Assembly (NCBI GenBank): GCA_025458905.1
Contig: JALORN010000004.1
Coordinates: 62,001-126,000 of the forward strand
Origin: Steroidobacteraceae bacterium
Lineage (GTDB): Bacteria > Pseudomonadota > Gammaproteobacteria > Steroidobacterales > Steroidobacteraceae
Direction of reading: 5' to 3'
Length of the DNA: 64,000 bases
Positions 37,713 to 45,873 of this stretch are shown piece after piece. The notes under the pieces were generated by a model. The model made no database searches, had not been told where the DNA came from, and worked only from the letters and a program-made list of their open reading frames with translations. Each line of letters starts with the position of its first letter. Position 1 is the first letter of the stretch. The position numbers and the translations under genes were made by a program.

Positions 37713-37732
37713 TTCGCGAAATCGCCAGTCCC
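37713..37732. promoter_or_regulatory. third copy of the LytTR-type repeat, in the divergent promoter
   Basis: TTCGCGAAATCGCCAGTCCC closely matches the two repeats at 36545 and 36566 (shared TTCGCGAAATnGC and AGTCC). It lies 47 bp before the LytTR start and 80 bp before the divergent amine oxidase. It suggests autoregulation and control of both directions. A partner half-site 21 bp away is not obvious; a CGCGAGAC echo lies 10 bp to the left. Confidence 0.5.
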
Positions 37733-37811
37733 CACCTACCCGGACCGTTGGCGGGGGTACGGGTCCATGCGAGCCTGCGTCCGTTCTTCCGCCGGGAGAC
37801 TGCCGCGAGCC

Positions 37812-39326
37812 ATGGTCCGACCCGACCCGACCCGACCCCTCCCGTCCCCTGCATCGTCGGGGCATGCGCCGGGCGTTCAGCCCGCCGCCGCCGGCGGCTG
37901 GACCCGGCGCGACAGCTTGCAGTTGCTGGGCGCCGCGCCACTCGCGGCGCTCGCAGCGGACGACCAGCCCCGGCGCGCCGGCAAGCTGCGGGCGCCGCGC
38001 GTCGCGATCGTCGGCGCCGGCCTCTCGGGCCTCTACTGCGCCTTGCTTCTGGAACAGGAGGGGGTCGAGGTCACGTTGCTGGAGGGGCGCGACCGGACCG
38101 GGGGACGGGTGTACACACTCCATGACATCCCGGGCCGGCCCGAAGCCGGTGGCGAGGTGTTCGGGCCGCGCTACGCGCGTTGCCTGGACGTCCTGAAGTC
38201 GCTCGGGGTCGCGCAGCGGGCGCCGCGCCCGCGTACCCAGGCCGACGACGCCGAGCTGGTGATGAACGTGCGCGGGCAGACGATCCGCCTCGAACAATGG
38301 GCCACCCATCCCCTGAACCCGCACCCGGCGGCGCTCAAGGCGCTCACGCCCTGGCGGTTGTTCTTCGAATATCTGCCCCGGCAGATGGGCTTCCAGGACC
38401 TGGCCGAGTGGATGGACCCCAGGCATGCCGCGCTCGACGTGTCCTACGCCAGCCACCTGCGCACCTTGGGCTTCGACGACGAGACGATCCGTCTGCAGCA
38501 GGCGAACTCGGCCTACGGCAACACGTTGCACGAGGTGTCGACCCTGCACCTGCTGCACTACTTCACCTGGGCACGCCTGAACGCCACGGGTGCCGGCCGC
38601 ACGCAGTGCGCCGGCGGCAACCAGCAGCTGCCCGACGGCATGCGCGGCCGGCTCCGGGGCGACGTGCTGTTGCGATCCGTGGTCTCGACGCTCGAGGATC
38701 GCGTCACCGGGGTGCGCCTGCGGACCCGCGACGGACGCACGTTCGACGCCGATCGCGTGGTCGTCACGGTGCCGTTCTCGCTGGCGCGGTTCCTCGACTT
38801 CGACCCGCCGCTGCGCGGCGTGCAGTGGGAGGCGGTCGAGACGCTGCCGTACTACGCGACGTTCCAGATCCACTACGAATTCCGCGGGCGCTTCTGGGAG
38901 AACGACGGCCTGCCGCCTTCGCTGTGGACCGATGGTCCCGTCGGCCGCGTGAACCTGCTGCGCGACGAAGCCGGTGCGCCGGCCTGCCTGCTGGTGTATG
39001 TCAACGGGGTGCAGGCCCAGTACCTCGACCGCCTCGCGCCCGCGGAGGCGGATGCGTTCGTGCAGTCGGAGCTCGCCCGACTGCGCCCCTCGACCCGCGG
39101 CCAGCTGCGCGCGATCCGCATCCATTCGAACCAGAACGACCCGTTCTTCGGCGGCTCGTACGCGTACTGGAAGCCGGGCATGCCGCTGCGCTTCCCCGGG
39201 GCGATGGCGCAGCCGCACGGCAGGATCCACTTCGCCGGCGAGCACACCGCCACCCTGCACCGGGGCATGGAGGGCGCGATGGAATCGGGCGAACGCGCGG
39301 CGCTCGAGGTCCTCGCGGCGCTGTGA
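37812..39326 (+). CDS. Tat-exported flavin-containing amine oxidase (paralogue 2)
   Basis: 504 residues from ATG 37812; an upstream ATG at 37767 is possible. TRRDSLQLLGAAPLAALA is a Tat signal. FAD motifs: VAIVGAGLSGLYCALLLEQEG, EGRDRTGGRVYTL and FAGEHTATLHRGMEGAMESGE. Mid-protein QWATHPLNPHP, GNTLHEVSTLHLLHYFTWAR and CAGGNQQLPDGMR align with paralogue 3, its closest relative here. It is divergent from the LytTR regulator and convergent, with 2 bp between stops, with paralogue 3. Expected periplasmic amine oxidase; substrate unknown. Confidence 0.9.
   Translation: MVRPDPTRPLPSPASSGHAPGVQPAAAGGWTRRDSLQLLGAAPLAALAADDQPRRAGKLRAPRVAIVGAGLSGLYCALLLEQEGVEVTLLEGRDRTGGRVYTLHDIPGRPEAGGEVFGPRYARCLDVLKSLGVAQRAPRPRTQADDAELVMNVRGQTIRLEQWATHPLNPHPAALKALTPWRLFFEYLPRQMGFQDLAEWMDPRHAALDVSYASHLRTLGFDDETIRLQQANSAYGNTLHEVSTLHLLHYFTWARLNATGAGRTQCAGGNQQLPDGMRGRLRGDVLLRSVVSTLEDRVTGVRLRTRDGRTFDADRVVVTVPFSLARFLDFDPPLRGVQWEAVETLPYYATFQIHYEFRGRFWENDGLPPSLWTDGPVGRVNLLRDEAGAPACLLVYVNGVQAQYLDRLAPAEADAFVQSELARLRPSTRGQLRAIRIHSNQNDPFFGGSYAYWKPGMPLRFPGAMAQPHGRIHFAGEHTATLHRGMEGAMESGERAALEVLAAL
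37817..37836. repeat. four tandem CCGAC units near the amine-oxidase start
   Basis: CCGAC repeated four times directly after the chosen ATG of amine oxidase 2. A pentanucleotide repeat in coding sequence could shift the frame by slippage, but four copies is few. Confidence 0.6.
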
Positions 39327-39328
39327 TC

Positions 39329-40816
39329 TCAGGCGCGCTGCAGGATCTCCAGCGCCACCCGCTCGCCGGACTCGAGCGCGCCTTCCATGCCGCGCGCCAT
39401 GAGGCTGGTGTGCTCGCCGCAGAGGTGCATGCGGCCGTGCGGTGCCCGCATGGCCTGAGCGAAGCGCGGGATCTGCCCCGGCGCCCACGAGGCATAGGCG
39501 CCGCCGGAAAACGGCGTCTGCTGCCAGGACCAGGCGCGCAGCGGGCGCAGGGCGCCCTTGGCGGCGGGCCGGATCCGCTCGACCTCCGCCATGATCCAGC
39601 GTGCCGCCGCATCGGGGTCCATGCGGTCGAAGCGCGCCGTGCTGTCGCCGTTCGAGTAGTGCATGAACGAGGAGATGGTGCCGTTCGGCCCATAGTTCAG
39701 CGCATTGAAGCGCTCGACCGGGCCATCGGACCAGAACGAGGGCGGCAGCCCGTCCTTTTCCCAGAACGGCTTCTCGATCGCGAAATGCACCTGGAAGGCC
39801 GCGTGGTACGGCAGGGTAGCGACCGCCTCGGCCTGCGGCCCCGTGAACCACGGATCCACCGTGATCAGACGCAGCGCGGAAAACGGCATCGACATCACCA
39901 GGAAGCGCGCACGATGCATGCTGCCGTCGGCGCAGCGCGCCTCGACGCCGTTCTCGTCGAGTCGTACGCCCTCGACGGCGCGGCCGAGCAGCACGTCGCC
40001 GCGCAGCGCGTTGGCCATCGCCTCCGGCATGCGCTGGTTGCCGCCCTCGACGCTCATCGGGCCGCCGCGACCCTGGCCGATCCGGGCCGAGACGCGCGCG
40101 AACGCGAACACGTGGCAGAGCTGCAGCAGCGAGCTCTGCCAGAGGTTGGTGCCGTAGGAGCTGAACTTGTCGGCCAGCCGGATCGTCTCGTCGTCGAGCC
40201 CGAGCCCGCGCAGGAAGCTCGCGACCGGCACGTCGAGGTCGGCGCGCGCCGCGGACTGCCAGGCGTCGAGCTCGAGCTCCGGCAGCTTGCCGTTCAGGAA
40301 ACCGAAGATCACCTGCCAGGGCCCGAGCTTGCGCAGCGCCGGCGGGTGCGGGTTCAGTGGATGGTTCTCCCATTCGGTGAGCGGGATGAACTGCCCGTGC
40401 AGGTGCAGCGCGCTGTCGTCGCGCGGCTCGGTGCGCAATCTCTCCGGCACCAGGCGCACCCCGAGCCGGCGGGCCAGGTCGAGGAAGCGGGCGTAGGACC
40501 AGCCGATGCCGTTGCCGCCCGCCTCGGGCCGACCCGGCAGGTCGTCGAGCGTGAAGAGACGACCACCGATGCGTTCGCGGCCCTCGAGCACCGTCACCGC
40601 GAGGCCCTCGTCCTGCAAGGTCAGCGCGGCGTTGAGGCCGGACAGGCCGGCACCGATCACCAGCACGTCCGAGCGCGTCGTCGGAAGCGCGCGCCGTGCC
40701 GCGACCACGGCCGCGTGGGCCTGCCGGCCCGATGCCACGTGCCAGGCCATGGCGCCCAGCAGGCCGCCCGCGAGACGACGGCGCGTCAGGGCGATGCGAT
40801 TGCGTGGTCGGGTCAT
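39329..40816 (-). CDS. Tat-exported flavin-containing amine oxidase (paralogue 3)
   Basis: 495 residues from ATG 40816. TRRRLAGGLLGAMAWHVA is a Tat-type signal. FAD motifs: VLVIGAGLSGLNAALTLQDEG, EGRERIGGRLFTL and CGEHTSLMARGMEGALESGE. It shares WxxHPLNPHP and EGGNQRMPEAM blocks with paralogues 1 and 2. It is divergent from the DUF1838 gene across a 70 bp spacer. The three paralogues may form a heteromeric set or act in sequence on one amine; this is inference. Confidence 0.9.
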   Translation of the reverse strand: MTRPRNRIALTRRRLAGGLLGAMAWHVASGRQAHAAVVAARRALPTTRSDVLVIGAGLSGLNAALTLQDEGLAVTVLEGRERIGGRLFTLDDLPGRPEAGGNGIGWSYARFLDLARRLGVRLVPERLRTEPRDDSALHLHGQFIPLTEWENHPLNPHPPALRKLGPWQVIFGFLNGKLPELELDAWQSAARADLDVPVASFLRGLGLDDETIRLADKFSSYGTNLWQSSLLQLCHVFAFARVSARIGQGRGGPMSVEGGNQRMPEAMANALRGDVLLGRAVEGVRLDENGVEARCADGSMHRARFLVMSMPFSALRLITVDPWFTGPQAEAVATLPYHAAFQVHFAIEKPFWEKDGLPPSFWSDGPVERFNALNYGPNGTISSFMHYSNGDSTARFDRMDPDAAARWIMAEVERIRPAAKGALRPLRAWSWQQTPFSGGAYASWAPGQIPRFAQAMRAPHGRMHLCGEHTSLMARGMEGALESGERVALEILQRA

Positions 40817-40886
40817 CGCGCAGAGTATTCCACGAGCGGCGCAGCCTGCGCCAAGCCCACATCCACATGACGGAAGGAGCATCAGC

Positions 40887-41828
40887 ATGAGCGCCAGCGG
40901 CAAAGACGAACTGCACCAGGCCACGCGGCGCGACGCGCTCGCCTCGCTCGCCCTCGCCGGCGGTGCCCTGGCGGCAGCCGGCGCGGCCGATGCCCTGCTG
41001 CAGCCGGCACATGCGGCCTCGCCGACGCCGCGGAGGCTGCGCGAGCTCGAGCGCCTGGCTTCGGCGCTGCCGGTCCGCGACCCGGCCTTCAACGTGCGCA
41101 CGCTCGGCCGACTGCAGGGCGACCTGTCCGGACGGACGATCTGGTCGTTCAGCACCGGCCGCGTGTTCGGCCTGGTTCCCGGCGAGGGGCCGCCGCTCGC
41201 GGAGTACGGTCGCCTGATGTACCGGACCGACGGCGTCGCCGTGAAGATGTCGCGCCAGCGCGCCGATGGCGCCGTGGAGGACCGGTCGCGCAACTGGATG
41301 TTCTACAAGGATCCGGAAACGAACGCCTACCTGACCGAGTTCCGCAATCCCTACACCGGCGAAACCCTGCCGGTGCCGACGTTCCGCGGCGGCATCGGCG
41401 GCACGGTGATGACCGTCGACGGGCCGCAGGTCAGCGCCAACTTCACGATGGAGAGCACCGTGTTCGGCCGGCCGGTGCTGCTCGACTGGCGCTTCCTCGG
41501 CGAGCACGCCTTCATCCACCGACACGCCTTCACCCGCTGGAAGGAAGGCTCGACCGGCTTCCACAAGACCGAGATGACGCTCGACGCCTGGGTGTGCCGC
41601 ATCGAGGACGTCGCGAACGACAAGCTCACGATGATCCCGAGCACCTACTCCTGGACCAGCCAGACCGAGTGGCAGTCGTGGCTGAAGATGCGCGGCCGGC
41701 CCGGCGCCATGCTGTGGCGCAACGAAAGCGTCAAGCTGCGCTCGATCGACGAGTTGCCGCCGGACTTCGTCGCGCAGAGCGAGAAGGCGATGCCCGGCAA
41801 GCTCACGGAGTCCTTGACCTGGGCGTGA
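40887..41828 (+). CDS. Tat-exported DUF1838 family protein
   Basis: 313 residues. ATRRDALASLALAGGALAAAG is a Tat-type signal. The DUF1838 core is clear: FNVRTLGRLQGDLSG, GRLMYRTDGVAVKMSRQRADGAVEDRSRNWMFYKD (partly), EFRNPYTGE and TQTEWQSWLKMRGRPG. ATG 40887 has AAGGAG at seven bases. DUF1838 proteins have no assigned activity and often sit beside oxidoreductases and TonB receptors in soil proteobacteria. The shared export route and divergent promoter link it to amine oxidase 3. Confidence 0.88.
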   Translation: MSASGKDELHQATRRDALASLALAGGALAAAGAADALLQPAHAASPTPRRLRELERLASALPVRDPAFNVRTLGRLQGDLSGRTIWSFSTGRVFGLVPGEGPPLAEYGRLMYRTDGVAVKMSRQRADGAVEDRSRNWMFYKDPETNAYLTEFRNPYTGETLPVPTFRGGIGGTVMTVDGPQVSANFTMESTVFGRPVLLDWRFLGEHAFIHRHAFTRWKEGSTGFHKTEMTLDAWVCRIEDVANDKLTMIPSTYSWTSQTEWQSWLKMRGRPGAMLWRNESVKLRSIDELPPDFVAQSEKAMPGKLTESLTWA

Positions 41829-41936
41829 GGCGGCCGACGCCGCATCGCCGAGCGGCGGTCGACCGAGTGTCGCCAAAACTTACAACAAACGCGAATGGCT
41901 GCGGTAAGCCACTGATCGGAAAAACTCCCTTTTCCC

Positions 41937-41951
41937 GGCACGTGAGTTGCA
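41937..41951 (+). promoter_or_regulatory. sigma-54 (-24/-12) promoter of PEP-CTERM gene
   Basis: GGCACGTGAGTTGCA matches GGCAC-N5-TTGCA with GG at 41937 and GC at 41949, the invariant 12 bp spacing. It lies 44 bp before the ATG at 41995. Sigma-54 promoters driven by the PrsK/PrsR system are known for PEP-CTERM genes; no PrsR gene is in the window. Confidence 0.82.
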
Positions 41952-41994
41952 TGGTCGGAACCGGCGGGGCAGATGTTGCCTCCGGGAGGTCCTG

Positions 41995-42945
41995 ATGCGA
42001 TCGAGACGTAAGGCTTGCAGGTCCGAGGTTTTGATGCGGGTCGTCGCACTCGCCCTGACGGGGCTGTCGTCGCACGCTTCGGCTGCAGTCGTGTTCTGGG
42101 ACGGGGAGTTCAACGCTGACTGGACGCTGGGGACGAACTGGTCGCTGAATGCAGCGCCTGGAGCAGCGGACACCGCCGTGATCCTCAGTGCCGGCTTTGT
42201 CAATCAGCCCGTGGTGGACCGCAACGTGACGGTCGCACGGACCGACGTGGTGAGCGGCACGCTGAGGGTGGCCGCGGAGCTCACTTCGCCGGTCGACGTG
42301 TCGCAGCGGCTGGGAAACCTGGTCGTCGATGCTCTCGGCGGCATCACCGGCGACGTCAATTTCGGAGACATCTTCGCCGCTGATGGCGGAATCGCCACCA
42401 ACAACGGGACCATCACCGGCAACGTGACCATGTGGGGGGGTACGTTCAACAACGCGGGCGTGATCACCGGCAACACGACGATCAACGGCGGCACGTTCAA
42501 CCTGCTGGACGGCTCGAATCTTCGCAACAGTTCCTCGCTCTCCGTGTTCTCAGGGGCGCTGCGCCTCGGGACGCCGGAGACGATCGGTAGTCTCTCGCTG
42601 GCATCGGACTCGGAACTGATCGCCGAACGGCTCCTGAGCGTCCAAGGTATCGCGAGTCTCGGCGGTACGTTGCGCTTCGACGCCACCGGCCTCGCGCTGG
42701 GCGGCGACTTCATCGAGGCAGAGATCCTCCGCGCAGGCAGCATCGTCAGTGGTTTCTCGGCCTTGGACATCTCGGGATTGTCTGGGTACACCGTGAGCTC
42801 GCGCATTGCGCAAGGGGACCGGTCTGCCAGCTACTTGCTCGGCTTCTCCCGGGCGACGCAGGTCCCGGAACCCTCTTCGCTCGTGTTGATGCTGCCGCTG
42901 CTGGGTTTGCTGACGGCCGTATCGAGACGCCGCGCCATCCGCTAG
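41995..42945 (+). CDS. PEP-CTERM surface/exopolysaccharide-associated protein
   Basis: 316 residues. Signal peptide ends ASA; the C-terminus is a PEP-CTERM sorting signal, VPEPSSLVLMLPLLGLL, then Arg-rich end. The body has repeated beta-helix-like units (NNGTITGNVTMWGGTFNNAG, ITGNTTINGGTFNL), resembling passenger repeats. ATG 41995 has GGGAGG five bases upstream, and a sigma-54 promoter precedes it. EpsH/exosortase would cleave and sort it; no exosortase gene is in the window. The last four bases, CTAG, are shared with the stop of the convergent hydrolase gene. Confidence 0.9.
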   Translation: MRSRRKACRSEVLMRVVALALTGLSSHASAAVVFWDGEFNADWTLGTNWSLNAAPGAADTAVILSAGFVNQPVVDRNVTVARTDVVSGTLRVAAELTSPVDVSQRLGNLVVDALGGITGDVNFGDIFAADGGIATNNGTITGNVTMWGGTFNNAGVITGNTTINGGTFNLLDGSNLRNSSSLSVFSGALRLGTPETIGSLSLASDSELIAERLLSVQGIASLGGTLRFDATGLALGGDFIEAEILRAGSIVSGFSALDISGLSGYTVSSRIAQGDRSASYLLGFSRATQVPEPSSLVLMLPLLGLLTAVSRRRAIR

Positions 42946-43853
42946 GCCCGCACCCCGCGCGCGATGTTCGCAAGCATGATCGCCGTCTCGCGCGGGTGCG
43001 TGATCATCGCATCGCGCGGCGTCGGCAGTTCGACGAGGTTCCAGGGGTCGGGCGCACCGCTCGCGGTCTTCGGCGCGGCCGTCAGCGCTGGGCCCGCCAT
43101 CTCGCGGCTGCTCGGGCTGAAGGTCTGCGCGGTGCAACGCACGATGGTCTTCGGCAGGCCCTCGTAGCCGCCGTTGGCGAACGACACCGGGTCGGTCCAG
43201 CCGCGCGCAGGGTGCGGCGTGAGGCGCCGCTTCAGCCAGGCCTGGTTGGCGACGTCCTCGTTCGGCACCAGCATCTCAAGCGGGTACTCGGCGAAGAAAT
43301 CCATCTTGTAGCCGTCGATGAACTTGGCGCGGCGCTTCTCCCAGGAGTCGGGCCAGGAACCGTCCGGCCGGCGCATCACTGCGGCCGGGCGCTCGCGGGT
43401 CGGCACCAGGGCGTCGAAGTAGACGAGGTGGCCGATGCGCTCGCGCAGGCGGTCGGCGACGCCGGTGATCGTGACCCCGGCGAACGAGTGGCCGACCAGC
43501 ACCACGCGCTGCAGCTCCTCGGCCTCGATCAGGCCGCAAATGTCCTGCACGTGCGTGTCGAGGCCGACGTCCGGCGTCAGCAGGTGGGCGCGGTCGCCGC
43601 AGCCGGTGCAGCTCGGGGCATGCACCTCGTGGCCCGCCGCCGACAGCAGGCGCCGCACCCGGCCCCAGGCCCAGCCGCCGTGCCAGGTGCCGTGCACCAG
43701 CACGATCGGCGCGGCGTTCTCCTCATGCGCGCGCGGGATCGCGCCTGCGCCGGTGGTGGCCGCGGCGCTCGCGGTCGCCGAGCCGAGGGTGGCGCTCGCC
43801 GCGGTGGCGGCGATCGTCTTCCCGAGCAGGCTGCGACGTGTATGCGTTCTCAT
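42942..43853 (-). CDS. Tat-exported alpha/beta hydrolase
   Basis: 303 residues from ATG 43853. TRRSLLGKTIAATAAS is a Tat signal. Alpha/beta-hydrolase features: PIVLVHGTWHGGWAW (oxyanion HG), VVLVGHSFAGVTI (nucleophile Ser) and the late His in DAMITHPRE; an acid lies in the middle. It resembles esterases of the salicylate-binding-protein type (MenH-like pattern). Its stop shares CTAG with the PEP-CTERM gene. An internal part is the source, or a sister, of the fossil at 28358-28697. Confidence 0.9.
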   Translation of the reverse strand: MRTHTRRSLLGKTIAATAASATLGSATASAAATTGAGAIPRAHEENAAPIVLVHGTWHGGWAWGRVRRLLSAAGHEVHAPSCTGCGDRAHLLTPDVGLDTHVQDICGLIEAEELQRVVLVGHSFAGVTITGVADRLRERIGHLVYFDALVPTRERPAAVMRRPDGSWPDSWEKRRAKFIDGYKMDFFAEYPLEMLVPNEDVANQAWLKRRLTPHPARGWTDPVSFANGGYEGLPKTIVRCTAQTFSPSSREMAGPALTAAPKTASGAPDPWNLVELPTPRDAMITHPRETAIMLANIARGVRA

Positions 43854-43874
43854 CGGTCTGACTCCCTGACGACG

Positions 43875-43910
43875 GGAAACGGAAACGGAAACGGAGACGG
43901 AAGCGGCAAC
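43875..43910. repeat. hexanucleotide tandem repeat (GGAAAC-type, six units)
   Basis: Three perfect GGAAAC units followed by GGAGAC, GGAAGC and GGCAAC, in the spacer between corA and the hydrolase gene, 22 bp upstream of the hydrolase ATG. Copy-number change could alter hydrolase expression; no coding frame is involved. Confidence 0.85.
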
Positions 43911-43939
43911 GGAGCAGCCGGCCCGCCGGCGCAGGCGCC

Positions 43940-44911
43940 TCAGAGCCAGCCGCGCCGCTTGAACACGAGGTAGGGCACGACCGCCGACAGCACCATCATG
44001 CCGATCGCGATCCAGAAGCCATAGGGGTTCGCCGAGGTCGGGATGACCTCGAAGTTCATGCCGAACATCGCGCCGATCACCGACGGCGGCAGCAGGAACA
44101 CCGTGACGACCGAGAAGATCTTCAGGATGTTGTTCTGGTCGATGTTGATCATCCCGAGCGTCGCGTCGAGGATGAAGTTGACCTTGTTGGCGAGGAAGGT
44201 CGCGTGGTCGGCCATCTGGGTGACGTCGCGCGAGATGGTGCGCAGCCGGCCGCGCACGTCGGGGCTGAAGCTCACGGTCGTCGCCTGCTGCGCGAACACC
44301 AGCAGCCGGCCGAGCGAGGCCAGGGTCTCGCGCGCCTTGCCGGCGAGGTCGCCGTTCTGGCCGACGCGCTCGAGGATCTCGCGGAAGTCGCGCGCCGGGC
44401 GGTTGCGTCGCGGTGGCGTGAACACCTCGAGCGAGAGCGCGTCGAGGTTCGCCCCGACGCGCTCGATCACGTCGGCGATGCGGTTGATGGTCGCCTCCAG
44501 CAGCCCCGCGAGCACTGCGGCGCCGCTCGCGCACTGCTGCGGGTGGCGCTCGGCGTAGGCGACGTAGCGGCGGAACGGCAGCGGGTCGACGTAGCGGTTG
44601 GTGATCAGCCGGTTGCCGGCGAGGATGAACGTGACCTGGCTGTTCTCGGGGGTCGCCGTGTCGATCTTGGTGGTGATGGTCGCGGTCATGTAGAGCGCGC
44701 CATCCTCCTCGTAGAGGCGGTTCGAGGTCTCGATCTCGCGCATCTCCTCGCGCGTCGGCACCTCGATGCCGAGGAACTTCTCGAGCTTGGCCTCTTCCTC
44801 GGGCGTGGGCTCGAGCAGGTCGATCCACACGGCCTCGGCGGGCACCGCCTCGCCGAGGCCGTTCTCGCGCCGGTGCAGGCCCTGCGCGTCGAGCAGGAAG
44901 ACGCTGATCAG
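43940..44911 (-). CDS. corA: CorA-type magnesium/cobalt transporter
   Basis: 323 residues. Long N-terminal cytoplasmic domain (WIDLLEPTPEEEAKLEKFLGI, MREIETSNRLYEEDGALYMT) and two C-terminal membrane segments with the signature GMNFE. No ATG, GTG or TTG is found near the expected start. A CTG at 44911, overlapping the dsbA TGA as CTGA, gives (M)ISVFLLDAQGL, which matches the usual CorA opening, so CTG is likely the real start; the first GTG (44845) would lose 22 conserved residues. Pentameric Mg2+ channel of the inner membrane. Confidence 0.92.
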   Translation of the reverse strand: MISVFLLDAQGLHRRENGLGEAVPAEAVWIDLLEPTPEEEAKLEKFLGIEVPTREEMREIETSNRLYEEDGALYMTATITTKIDTATPENSQVTFILAGNRLITNRYVDPLPFRRYVAYAERHPQQCASGAAVLAGLLEATINRIADVIERVGANLDALSLEVFTPPRRNRPARDFREILERVGQNGDLAGKARETLASLGRLLVFAQQATTVSFSPDVRGRLRTISRDVTQMADHATFLANKVNFILDATLGMINIDQNNILKIFSVVTVFLLPPSVIGAMFGMNFEVIPTSANPYGFWIAIGMMVLSAVVPYLVFKRRGWL

Positions 44912-45792
44912 CGGCGCTTCTCGGACGCGGCGAGGTCGTTGAGCAGCGTGATCAGCTGGCTGTGGCCGCCGGCCGACCCGACGTCGGTGGAGTACTTGCC
45001 GTTGACGACCATCAGCGGCACGCCTTCGACGCGGTAGCGCTTGGTGAGGTCCTCGGCCTGGCGCAGCTTGGTGTCGACAAACATCGAGCGGTAGGTCTCG
45101 GCGAACTTCTTCTCGTCGACGCCGTTGGCCTTGGCGAAGGCGAGCTGCGCGCGGTAGCTCGACTCCTCGTCGTTGCCGAGCAGCGGGTTGTTGCCGCGAT
45201 GGATGGTGTCGAAGGCCTTGGCGTGCAGGTCCTTGTCGCGGCCGAGCGCCTGCAGCGTGTAGTAGAAGCGGGCGTGCGACTTGTGCGCCGGGCCCCACAT
45301 CACGGGCAGGCGCACGAACTCGACGTAGGCGGGCTTGTTGGCCTTCCAGCTCTCGAGGAAGGGGTCGAGGGCGTAGCAGTGGTTGCAGCCGTACCAGAAG
45401 ACCTCGATCACCTCGACCTTGCCGGGGCCGACGTTGGTCGGCTGGGCGGGCACGATCGGCTTGTAGTTCTTGCCGACCTGCCACTTTCCGGCCGGCAGCT
45501 GGTCCTGCGCGGGCAGCTGCGCGAGCCGCTCGAGCGAGGCGTCGCTCTTCGAGGGCGCGTCCTCGGCACCGGTGGCGGCGTCCGCCGACTCCTGCACCGG
45601 GGCCACGGGCTTGTCGGAGGCGCTGGCCACGGCCGGCGCAGGGGCGGCGGCCTCGGCCGCGGCGTCGGCGCCCGAGGCCGGCTCGTCGGCGACCTCGGCG
45701 GTCTCGGCCGGCTCGCGTGCGCAACCGGCGGCGCCGAGTGCGCCGAGGAACGTCAGGCCCACGATCGCGAGCCGCAGGGTGGGTGTGCTCAT
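44908..45792 (-). CDS. dsbA: DsbA-type thiol:disulfide oxidoreductase, predicted lipoprotein
   Basis: 294 residues. The N-terminus has a lipobox (GAAGC near residue 24), then an unusual Ala/Glu/Pro-rich linker of about 70 residues before the thioredoxin domain. The active site is CNHC in FWYGCNHCYALDP, and the cis-Pro loop is VEGVPLMVVNG. Pseudomonas-type DsbA is a soluble periplasmic protein of about 210 residues, so the lipid anchor and spacer are distinctive. ATG 45792. It follows cytochrome c4 and overlaps corA by four bases. Introduces disulfides into exported proteins. Confidence 0.93.
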   Translation of the reverse strand: MSTPTLRLAIVGLTFLGALGAAGCAREPAETAEVADEPASGADAAAEAAAPAPAVASASDKPVAPVQESADAATGAEDAPSKSDASLERLAQLPAQDQLPAGKWQVGKNYKPIVPAQPTNVGPGKVEVIEVFWYGCNHCYALDPFLESWKANKPAYVEFVRLPVMWGPAHKSHARFYYTLQALGRDKDLHAKAFDTIHRGNNPLLGNDEESSYRAQLAFAKANGVDEKKFAETYRSMFVDTKLRQAEDLTKRYRVEGVPLMVVNGKYSTDVGSAGGHSQLITLLNDLAASEKRR

Positions 45793-45873
45793 CACGGTGC
45801 CTCGGGCCAGTGGTCGATGGGTATCACGGGCCGCCGGGCCGTGCCCGGCTCCCTGGTCGGGTCGGCGCAAACC

